A stretch of DNA of 64,000 bases from Emiliania huxleyi CCMP1516 (taxonomy: Eukaryota; Haptophyta; Isochrysidales; Noelaerhabdaceae): the NCBI RefSeq assembly GCF_000372725.1, contig NW_005200881.1:416112-480111 (forward strand), in the 5' to 3' direction. Each line of letters opens with the position of its first letter. The first letter of the stretch is position 1. Made by a program: the position numbers and the translations under genes. This document shows, in pieces, positions 55,217 to 64,000 of this stretch. A model generated the notes under the pieces. It was not told the origin of the DNA. It did not search any database and saw only the letters and a program-made list of their open reading frames with translations.

Positions 55217-58200
55217 TCAGGCCGCCCCCGCGAGCAGGGCCTCGACCAGCCCCTCCTGCCACAGTTTGTACGCCTCGCCGCTCTGCGGGTTGAGGTGGAT
55301 GCTGCTGCCGCCCGCCGCGAGCCGGAAGCTGTAGTCGCTGTTCTTGCCCACGCGCTGGATGGCGGCGCCCTGCCGCAAATCCATCGAGCCGCGGTACTTG
55401 ACCGCGCCCTCTCCGGGCGCCGGGTCGTACCAGCGCAGCTGCGCTTTGCGCGTGAGCACAAAGAACTTGGACGCCGAGAAGAGGAGGCCGCGCTTGAGCG
55501 ACCAACCGCAAAAGACGACGTCGGACGCCAGTGTGAGCTGCGTCGTGGTGGTGACCGCTCCGCCGCCTTTGCCCGGCGAGTTGAGGTCGATCTCCGAAAT
55601 GCCAGACGAGCGGGTCGCCTCGCCCGTCGAGGGGGCGACCCGGCCCGTCGCCACGGGGGGCGGGAGGTCGTACCTACCAGCCAGCAGCAGCCAGCTCTCA
55701 CCCTCGGCACGCAGCGTGGACCGCGCCACCAGACGTGCTCGTGCGATCGCGCACCCGACATTCTCCTCGGCACGCACCGCCGCGTCCACCCCAGCGTGCT
55801 CAAACTCGGCGTCCGCCGCCGCGCTGGCGCCAAACGCGGCGTCCAAGCCTACGCGGCAGAGACACGCGCCCCGCCTCAGGCCGCGGCGCGCCCACCTACG
55901 GCCGTCCGCCCAGCGCGGGCCGCCCGAGTCGCCGCCGCCAAAGTCCGCGTCGAACGAGGCTGCGAAATGGGCCTCGGCCTGCACGCGGGAGAAGGGAGGA
56001 GCAGCCTCAGCCGGGAGGGTGCGGGCTAGGCGCTGCGCCCCGATGCGAAGCGGCGCCGCGGGAAGCGGCGGCGGCGAGGGCGGACGCGCTGCCGCCTCGG
56101 CCGGCGCCGCCTCCGGCGAGAAGACCGCGTCGAAGGCGGCGTCGCCGTCTCCTCCCCCGCCGCCGCCGCCAAAGCTCGCCTCGCCGACGGACGCCACCGC
56201 GGGGGCGGCCGCGGGCTCGTCGGCAGCCGGCGGCGCCGCCAGCGACTCGTCTCGCGGGTCGGGGAGAGGCGCGTCGAAGCCAGAGAGCGACGCGCCTACG
56301 GCCGTGGCGTCAACGTCGTGAGCGCGTCGCGAAGGCGCGCCACGCTCTGCTCGACGGCGAGAGGCTGCCGTTCGCGGCGGGCGCCTCCCCAAACGCGTGC
56401 ATCGCGGACGCGCCCCCAAAGGCATCCGTCAAGGGCGCGTCCGCAAACCCGTCCGTGGTGGTGTGCGCGTCCGTAAAGGCGGCCTCTTCCCCCTCGGAGG
56501 GGTGGCTCACCAGCCCTCCGACGTGCTCCTCGCCAACCTGGCGGGAGGGAGGGGGCGGGGAGGGGGCGGGGAGGGGGCGGGGAGGGGGCGGGGAGGGGGC
56601 GCGTGGAGGAGGGAGGGGACGGGGCGGGGACGGGGCGGGGGCGGGGGCGGGGGAGGTGTGATAGAGGGAGGAGGGCGGGCGAGGCTCCCCGCCTCGTTCC
56701 ACGAGACGCCGTCCTCGAACGAGGAGCCTCGCCTGCGGGTTCATCAGTCACGGTTGATCCTCCCTCAGCAGGGACCACTGCCCTCGAGAGAGAGAGAGCA
56801 GCCGCGCCGCATCAGCGAGTCCGAGGTCGACTCCCAGCCGCCCCTCTCCCAGGTGGCGGGGATGCCCCCTCCGGCCGGCCACTCCGCCGCAGGAGCCTCC
56901 GCCGGCACGCCTTCCGCAGAGCGCTTGTCCGGCCCGCCCGCCGCGGCGTCGCTGCCTCCGTTGGTGGCTGCGTCGTTGCCGAGCGGGGCAAAGGCGTCGG
57001 ACCCTGCAGAGAGAGGCGGGCGGGGGGGGGTAGGGCGGGGGGTCCGGCGACAAGGGAAGGGGGGGGGGGGGGGAGGGCGTGTGCGCTGCTTGGCGGCGCG
57101 CCAAAGTCTGCAGAGGAGCCGAAGAGGTCGGCGTCCGCGGTAGAAGGGGCGAAGGCCTGCGAGGGCGCGGCGGCATGAGAGTGGTCCAGGCAGACGGGTC
57201 GAGGCAGAGGCGACCACCCCCCGGGAAGGGGTGCAAGCGCCTCCTCCTCACTGCCCATCTGTATCAGCATCGCCGAGGAGAAGTTGGACTGCGGCGGCGG
57301 AGGCCCCGCACCGCCCGCCTCCCCCTCCTCCACCGCCTCGCCGGGAGCGCCCCCCAGCCACTCCGATTCTGCCAGCACCGCTGCCAGCTCTGCCGACGAC
57401 TCACCCTTATCCTCCACCTCCTCTGCCGCCAGCCGCCTCGCCGACCGACCGCGCTGCAGCGCCTGCAGCTTCGCCGCGGCCTCCGACTCGGTCGCGGCGG
57501 CGGCGGCGGCGGCGGAGGCGGCGGCGTCGGACGAGCGCCGCTCATTCTCCGACTTGCGCTCCGCCGCGCGCGTGGCGCCCGCCTCGAGCACGACCGCCGC
57601 CGCGGCGTGCTCCTCCGCCTGCAGCCGCCGCGCAGAGTTGCCGCGGTGGAGCGCCTGCACCCGCGCGGCGGCGTCCGCCTCGGTGGGCGCTGCGCCCGAC
57701 GCCGCCTCGGCCGCCGCCTCCGGCGCCGCTGCCGCCAGCGGCGCCTCCTCGGGCGGGAGAGGGATGGCGGCGGGCGCGGCGTCGAGCTCGAGCAGCAGCG
57801 CCAAGTCCGCCTGTGGCGCCGCGCTGCTCGCCTCGGGAGGGACCAGAGTGGCGCCGAAATCCAAGTCCAGCAACGATACCTCAGCGGCCGCGTCCGCCTT
57901 CCCGCTCTCCAGCTCGGCGGTCGCGGCGGCGGCGGCGGCGGCGGAGGCGGCAGCGTCGGACGAGCGCCGCTCATTCTCCGACTTGCGCTCCGCCGCGCGC
58001 GTGGCGCCCGCCTCGAGCACGACCGCCGCCGCGGCGTGCTCCTCCGCCTGCAGCCGCCGCGCAGAGTTGCCGCGGTGGAGCGCCTGCACCCGCGCGGCGG
58101 CGTCCGCCTCGGTGGGCGCTGCGCCCGACGCCGCCTCGGCCGCCGCCTCCGGCGCCGCTGCCGCCAGCGGCGCCTCCTCGGGCGGGAGAGGGATGGCGGC

Positions 58201-58698
58201 GGCGGCGGGCGCGGCGTCGAGCTCGAGCAGCAGCGCCAAGTCCGCCTGTGGCGCCGCGCTGCTCGCCTCGGGAGGGACCAGAGTGGCGCCGAAATCCAAG
58301 TCCAGCAACGATACCTCAGCGGCCGCGTCCGCCTTCCCGCTCTCCAGCTCGGCGGTCGCGGCGGCGGCGGCGGCGGCGGAGGCGGCAGCGTCGGACGAGC
58401 GCCGCTCATTCTCCGACTTGCGCTCCGCCGCGCGCGTGGCGCCCGCCTCGAGCACGACCGCCGCCGCGGCGTGCTCCTCCGCCTGCAGCCGCCGCGCAGA
58501 GTTGCCGCGGTGGAGCGCCTGCACCCGCGCGGCGGCGTCCGCCTCTGCACGAGGAGTGGCGTCTGCGGCACTCGAATCCACTCTCGCAAGCATCGCTTCG
58601 AGGGCAGAGCCCGCCTCCTGGTTGTCCTCCTGGAGCCGCCGGCTACTGTTGCCGCGATGGAGAGCCTGGAGCTTTGTGGCAGCAGCGTCTTGCGCCAT
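55217..58698 (-). CDS. IQ-motif and PH-domain protein with tandem repeats, multi-exon
   Basis: Start at 58698 (MAQDAAATKLQALHRGNSSR). Exon 1 (to about 57095) carries at least five IQ-like units (AAxxLQALHRGNSARRL), which bind calmodulin-type light chains, separated by acidic/Ala linkers with SLLDLDFGA, a clathrin-box-like LLDLD. Following exons (from 57003 and from 56537) are rich in DAF/FG/DF motifs (SDAFAPLG; LTDAFGGASAMHAFG). The last exon (about 56320-55217) continues with GFDAPLPDP and FDADFGG and ends in a PH-like domain (CGWSLKRGLLFSASKFFVLT, LRWYDPAPGEG, LWQEGLVEALLAG). Such motif sets suggest a calmodulin-regulated membrane-traffic adaptor, which is inference. Splice sites in the GC-rich middle are approximate. 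Confidence 0.68.
57530..58545. repeat. Tandem coding repeat, about 430-base unit, 2.4 copies
   Basis: Units begin at 57530, 57959 and 58394 (GACGAGCGCCGCTCATTCTC) and are almost identical; the second has two extra GGC codons. Each full unit encodes one IQ motif and one LLDLD motif. Confidence 0.93.
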
Positions 58699-58904
58699 GC
58701 ACACAGGTGAGCGCCGTGCCGGCGGGTTCGTATTTCTTCTTTCCCTGCGTTTACCGTAACAAAAGAAAGTACTAGTTCGCTTTCTTTTTTCGTGCAGGGG
58801 CCCTAGAGGAATCCTCGGACGACCCCTGACGTTGCGAGCGGCACTGCGAGCACGCTGCATGGCTCGCACTCGGTCGATGGATGGACGATGTGGGACAGTG
58901 GGAG
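58699..58904. promoter_or_regulatory. 5' flank of the IQ/PH gene
   Basis: Immediate upstream sequence of the minus-strand gene; no motif identified with confidence. Confidence 0.3.
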
Positions 58905-59380
58905 GCGAGCTTGCGAGAGTCACACACGACACACACGACACGACAGGGACACAGACACAGACACAGACATAGACACACACACTGCGCTCCCCTCAGCGGG
59001 CAGGGAGACGCAAGCCCGACGGAGTCCGGTGGCGGGGGCCCACGCAGCAAGCCCCTGCACTGACATGGTTGGTGCTAAGCCGCCGCCGCCGCTCGCTCTC
59101 GAACTGCGTCGCGCTGCTGCCCGTTCCCGGAGCGCAGAGCGCGATTTTGGTGGCCAGGGCCTTGCCTGAAGGGGGGCGGGGCAGGGGGGGGAAGTGAGGA
59201 CAAACCGAGCGGGTGGGGCTGTCGGGAAGGTGGTGGGCTACGAGCGAGTAGCGGGAAGACCGCCCGCTACTCCGGCGGGAGAGTGCTCCCCCGCCGCCCC
59301 CTGGGTCACCCCGAGTGACCTCGCAGCCCACGCCGTGGGGCGCTGCTGTCAGGGGAATGTTGGGGGCGTGCAAAGCCGCG
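58905..59380 (+). repeat. Duplicated about 530-base segment, copy 2
   Basis: Matches 24290-24835 in order and orientation; here the CA tract is short and mixed (CAGACACAGACACAGACA). Confidence 0.85.
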
Positions 59381-60441
59381 ATGCCTTCTCCATGTCGGCT
59401 CCGCTGGTAGCACGGCTCGTGCTTTGATTCTCGCCGGCCGATGAGGCGAAGCAATGGCAACCACCAGGAAAGAGTGCGCCAATGCCCGCTGCGGCACCTT
59501 GCCGGCGAAGCCCCAAAAATCGTCCGCCGGAGGTGCAATGACGGCTGGCCGGGTGGTCATGAAGCCAGTGGCCAAAGTTGTTGAAGCCATAGCACACTTG
59601 GGGTAGTCTGGGGGGGATGGGAAGGGGGGGGGTGTCTTCCCCACTGGCGGCGCCTTGCCGGCGAAGCCCCCGACGTCGTCCCGGAGGCGCAAGCGGCTGA
59701 CCGGATCACCATCTCTCAAGGCCCGAGCTTTACGCCGGCGGAGAGAAGAGCCGCAGCCATGGCACTCGGGCAGCCGGGGGGTCGGCCGATGGCCGCTGGC
59801 GGCGCCGTGGCGGCGAGGGCCCCTCGTCGTCGCCCCGGAGGCGCGGCGGCGGCCGGCCGGCGGTCGGGACGCCGTCTGTCACGGGCAGGGCCGTCGCCGA
59901 AGGGACGGCAGAGTTTTACACATCGAGAGCCCAGCACATCGCGTCCGCCCTGTTGACTCGGGCGCGGTCGACCCAGCCACATGAGTTTGTTGTAGGTATA
60001 TTGTTGGCAAATCAAGACACAGAGCTCACACAGAATCACAGCGGGAGGAAAGCGGCGAGTCGCAATTCCAGGGGTCGTTGTGGCGGGCCACCCTGTCCAG
60101 AGAGGCATGGATGCCAATCTGGGGTCTCTCGACCGAGTCTATGAAGCCCTGGCCGCCTCCCGGTGGTGGCAGAGGTTATGGAACCAAGCGACGGAGATGG
60201 TGCGGGGGTACGGGTGTTCCAGGGGGTCACGACACGCACCGACCCTTCACGAACCGGAAGGCTGCACCCGGGGGAGGCACAGTAATCCGGGCACGTGTTG
60301 GGCGCCCCATTCCGTTTAGGGCTAGGTCGGCTCAGGGCCCCGTCCACTTCACATGAGTTTGAAAAGAAAACCCACAATTGTGTTGTTCGCGCGTCCCACT
60401 CTTGTGTGCCACTGCGACGACTGGAGTCGACCGGAGATCCT
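59381..60441. other. Spacer upstream of the glycosyltransferase
   Basis: Two related 35-base stretches (CCTTGCCGGCGAAGCCCC) at 59498 and 59652. Frames here lack convincing coding character; no gene called. Confidence 0.5.
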
Positions 60442-63400
60442 ATGCCGACTCTCCGAACAGCCCTTCTCGCGCTCATCGGGGCGGCCGCGGTCACACTCTA
60501 CCTCGCCCACGTAATCACCGCCACGCGCTGCCAAGAGACTACTGGCTTGGCGGTCCTGCGCGGACAGAAGCTGCCTCGACTGGCGGGCGGCGCCGGCACT
60601 GCCGCCATCCCGGCTACGGCGGCCGTGACGGCGCCTCTGGCGCCGGAGATCCTTGGAAACCTCCGCCTCAACGAGCCGGCGCGGAGGCTCTTTGGGTCGC
60701 TGCGGCCCGCGACGACGCCCGTGATCCACTTTACCTTCGGCTCCGGCGCGATGCTCGACTTCCTGCGCAACTGGCTGCACTACGTGCGGCGCGCGGGTCT
60801 CGAGCCGGCGGTCGCGGGCGCGGCCGACGCGCAGATGCTTGCGGCCTGCTCAAAAGAGGGCATCGCGGCGCTCGGGATCGTGGAGGGGCTCGACGTGTGG
60901 ACGTATGAGCGGTCGGCCGCGGCAAAGACGGTGGTGCAGGAGGGCGCGGCGGAGTGGAAGTACTACCGGCACCACAAGAGCTCCTTCCTCGAGCTCGGCC
61001 TGGTCAAGGCTGCCTTCCTGTGGGAGCTCGTCTCGCTCGGTCACGCCCTGCTCCTCTCCCGACCTCGCTGGCGGGGGCATCCTGGACATGTCCAGACCGC
61101 TGCCCTCGTAGGCTACGACGTGCTCATCTCGGACCTCGACGTGGTCTGGCTCTCCGCGGGCTGGGAGCGCTGGATGACCTACCGCGTGCCGCACTCGCCG
61201 CCGCTGCGCGAGGCGGAGCTCATCGCGATGGCGGACGTGCCTACTGCCCACTGACCAGCTCGACGGCCGGCAGGAGCCCTCCTCGCGGAACCTTCGCGGA
61301 GCCCTCCCCGGTAGGTCCTCGTGTCGACCGACGAGCTCGACGAGGAGTACGACGCGTTTGGCCGCTACGAGCGGTGGCCGCACGGCGCCGGCTGGGGCCG
61401 CCGCACCGACCTCAACACTGGCGTCGTCCTCTTCCGGGCGACCAACGGCTCCAAGGCCTTCCTGCAGGCGCCGCTCCACGCCCTGCGCCCCGGCGCCCCT
61501 CGCCCTCGCCCGCCCCGCCGCAGCCCGCCCCCCTCCCCCAGGCCTGGCGGCTGGCGATGCTCGCCAAGCGCGAGGCGGAGAACACAAACGACCAGTTCAT
61601 CTTTGTGGCGATGGTGCGCGACGCCGGCATCGAGCCCGTCACTTCCTCGCCGGAGCGGATGAGGACGTGGCGCGCATCGCTAGCGGCGCACGGGCTGCAC
61701 CGGCCGGAGGCCTTTGGCCGCATCAGCCCGTCCACGCGGGGCGTCTTCCTCTCCAAGGAGGGCTTCGCGAGCGCCGCGCCGTGCCTGCCGAGCGAGCGGT
61801 GCGCGCCGCAGCGCTTCAGCCTGGCGACGCTCCCGCTGCGCGTCTTCACGGGCGGACACACGTACTTCATGCAGCGGCTGCACAATGCGCCGGGGCACGA
61901 CTTGCCCCGCCTCTCTCCGCTGACCGTCCACTTCACCTTCCAGTACTCGGACACGCCTGACTACCCGCACGGCAAGCGGCAGCGCGCGAGGGAGGCGGCG
62001 CTGTGGGCGGTCGACCCGCCCGACTACTACTCCAAGGGCACCTTCCTCCGCCTCGTCGGGCCGCTCTACTCGCAGGCGCGCCGCAGGGGCAAAGGAAGCA
62101 GCGCCGCGGCACCGGCCCGGGACCTCAGCCCCTTCGCCGGACGGACCCGCAGGCGCAGCGTGTGGCGGTCGAGCGGCGCTTTCCGGAGTGGTCCCCGCAG
62201 CGGCACATGGCGCTCGACGCCATCCAGCGGGCGGTCGTGCGAGACTTGCTCGCGCTGAGTCGCGCGCTCGGCGCGGCGCTCGTGATGCCCCCGCTCACCT
62301 GCTCGTGCGACCGCTATTGGGGCCACCTCGAGAACTGCCGCATGCCGACCGCGCCGCGAGCGATGCCGCTGCCATACCGCTGCACGCAGGACTCGCTCTT
62401 CGAGATCAAGTTTTGGAACGACAAGAAGGTGGACTTTCGGGAGGCGCGCTCGTAGACTGGAGACGCGGCCGAGACGCTGCAGCAGATCGAGCGATCGAGC
62501 CGCGCGTCAACTCCCGAGCGACACGCAAGACAGCCTCGCGCCCTCTCACCTCACAGCCCTGCTGGCGCGCGGACAGGCGGACTTTCTCGACGACGCGCGA
62601 GTGCCTCGCGCGGTGACCGAGGCGGCGGTGCGCGTGGTGGTGCACCCGGACGCTCCGCTCCCGCAGGCGGGCACCGCGGAGGAGACCTTCTCCGCCGTGC
62701 TGCGGCCGGGGACGCCGATGTCCGAGGTTGGCGCCGCCGTGCGCCGAGCCAACGCCGACGCGCGGCTGGTCGAGATTGGGGCGGCGGACCTGCGCCGGCT
62801 CTGCAAGTGGCTCGGCTCGACGGAGCAGAACGCCGCCTTCAACGCGCTGCAGCGGTACGTGCTGCACGAGTCCGCGCGGTGCCGCCCGGCGGGAGGGGAG
62901 GGTCGGAGGGAGGGGCGGCGCCTGACCGTCCGCCGTGTGCCGTGCGTAGGTACTGCCCTGTGGAGGAGCAGTTTCGCCGCGGCGGCGTGCACTTCCGCGC
63001 CCCCGTGTCACGCACGGAGTGGAGTGTGTATGTAGGACCACTGGCCGGAGGTGGACCGGCCGGGCTGGGACTGGATGAACCCCTTCACCGCCTACAACTG
63101 CACTTGGGGCTTCACGCCGCCGACCGACTTCCCCGAGCCCGCCGACGGTGCGCCGCCGTGCGCGGGGAGGGCCGCCGCCGGTGTGCCCATGGCGGGCGGC
63201 GGCGCGTTTGCAGACCGGCACAACTCGACGTCGTGCGCTCGCGCAATGCTGTGCGACTACCACGTGCGGGAAGGCGGCGAGCTGTCCATCGAGCTTGAGC
63301 GTGCGAGCCGGTGCAACCTCGAGGGATACGGCGGCGTCAACTACACGCGGCACGGCGCCGCGATCAAGGCGGCGCTCGCCGCCATGCCGGGCGGCCGCTG

Positions 63401-63455
63401 CCCGTACCCTGACGGGGTGACCCCGAACTGGAAGGAGGTTGTGTTTGATCCGTGA
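60442..63455 (+). CDS. XEG113/RRA-like GT77 glycosyltransferase, about eight exons
   Basis: Golgi type II glycosyltransferase. Start at 60442: MPTLRTALLALIGAAAVTLY is a signal anchor. Exons: 60442-61039, 61112-61236, 61315-61467, 61542-62075, 62153 to about 62440, about 62530-62878, 62950-62998, 63036-63455. Family features: FLELGLVKAAFLWELVSLG, then YDVLISDLDVVWL with the DxD nucleotide-sugar motif, TDLNTGVVLFRATNGSKAF, TNDQFIF, then a C-terminal half with LSRALGAALVMPPLTCSCDR as in plant XEG113 extensin arabinosyltransferases, and FLDDARVP. The end (WDWMNPFTAYNCTWGFTPP) is Cys-rich. Predicted to add arabinose-type sugars to Hyp-rich glycoproteins, by family. Introns 3 and 4 start with GC; introns 1-4 are 72-78 bases. 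The joins around 62440-62530 are the least certain. Confidence 0.83.
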
Positions 63456-63869
63456 GAGTGTGAGAGTGTGAGAAGGGGGGGAGGGGATGACGAGGTACAG
63501 AAAAGCAATCTAAACTAGCATCATATACTACAGAGAGAAGTTTCTCCGAGACCTCGGGAGTGGGCAGGTATTCACACCTCGGCAGTGTGGGCAGGGCAGG
63601 GCAGGGCAGTGTGGATTTCACACCCGGGGCAGGTAGGGGATCGGGCAGGGCAGGGCAGGGCAGTTGTGCGGCAGGTCCCAATTGCAGTCTGAGATTTAAA
63701 AACTCACGTCGTGAAAAAAAGGCGCGCATAATTGCTGTGGACCTGAGATTCACACCCCATTCTCACTGAGATTGCTTATAGGGACGGCCGATCGACGAAA
63801 CACACGTGATAGCTCGCGAGCTCAACAAGTTCTCAATCAAATCTCAAGGGGGTCTGATGTGTATAGGAA
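63456..63869. repeat. Spacer with GGGCA repeats
   Basis: GGGCAGGGCAGGGCAG occurs at 63591 and 63647. No gene. Confidence 0.6.
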
Positions 63870-63989
63870 ATGGACGGCACTGCAGTTAAGACGTGCAGTA
63901 AGTGCAAGGCTGTGAAGTCGACCGAGGCGACTTTACTCGTGACAGTCGCACGGCTGACGGGCTCCAAGGGCATTGCTGGGAGAGTGTAA
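63870..63989 (+). CDS. Tiny frame with a CxxC motif (possible exon or remnant)
   Basis: 39-codon frame starting MDGTAVKTCSKCKAVKS. The TCSKCK-x-xK pattern resembles short zinc-binding motifs found in many protist element proteins. It could be a first exon continuing beyond the window or a remnant; GC is lower than in the host genes. Confidence 0.25.
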   Translation: MDGTAVKTCSKCKAVKSTEATLLVTVARLTGSKGIAGRV

Positions 63990-64000
63990 AAGGGCGTACA

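Noticed and set aside
57079..58775. Long plus-strand frames opposite the IQ/PH gene
   Set aside because: All three plus frames stay open because of GC-rich repeats; only the minus frame gives IQ motifs and a sensible start.

Overview
The window looks like nuclear DNA of a GC-rich unicellular alga, most likely a haptophyte of the Emiliania/Gephyrocapsa type. This is inferred from gene structure, not from a search. Genes are on both strands, not in operons. Most are broken by short introns (about 70-180 bases), and roughly half of the introns I could place start with GC instead of GT. The coding regions are very rich in G and C, with long Gly, Ala, Pro and Gln runs. The gene content is eukaryotic: F-box/kelch, IQ motifs, HIRAN, a GT77-type arabinosyltransferase, an SDP1-type lipase and a mitochondrial-type aspartate aminotransferase. 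There are two assembly gaps (6836-7368 and 19915-20014).

Layout. 1-10 kb: a patatin-like triacylglycerol lipase (runs off the left edge), a flavin amine oxidase, a small hypothetical gene and an F-box/kelch gene interrupted by a gap. 10-24 kb: an ARM-repeat-like protein with a polyQ tract, a repeat-rich block (15.8-17.6 kb), an unknown Cys-rich protein, two small hypothetical genes and an MFS transporter. 24-33 kb is rich in mobile elements: a decayed tyrosine recombinase (25.2-27.1 kb), a membrane-anchored 2OG-Fe(II) oxygenase, a lipocalin, a truncated element directly upstream of it, and a multicopy element with an unknown protein (31.1-32.5 kb). 33-51 kb: aspartate aminotransferase, a HIRAN protein, an alpha/beta hydrolase, a 2OG oxygenase carrying an inserted DnaJ-like zinc finger, an unknown basic protein, a DUF3445 (haem-dependent oxidative N-demethylase-like) protein, an HTH DNA-binding protein and a DUF3556 membrane protein. 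51-64 kb: a second decayed recombinase-like element related to the 30 kb fragment, an IQ/PH-domain protein with tandem repeats, and an XEG113-like glycosyltransferase.

The host genes do not form one pathway; they look like an ordinary sample of metabolic, membrane and regulatory genes. Two things stand out. First, several introns of 72-79 bases begin with a copy, sometimes decayed, of the first 20-40 bases of the exon that follows them. That is the signature of introns made by tandem duplication of exon sequence, and it is clearest in the aminotransferase, the DUF3445 gene and the glycosyltransferase. Second, there is a layered set of dispersed elements. They include a recombinase-like element whose N-terminal part carries a Tudor-like segment; one truncated copy is in frame with the lipocalin gene. 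Splice sites were placed by eye from reading frame, family conservation and GT/GC-AG rules; transcripts would be decisive.
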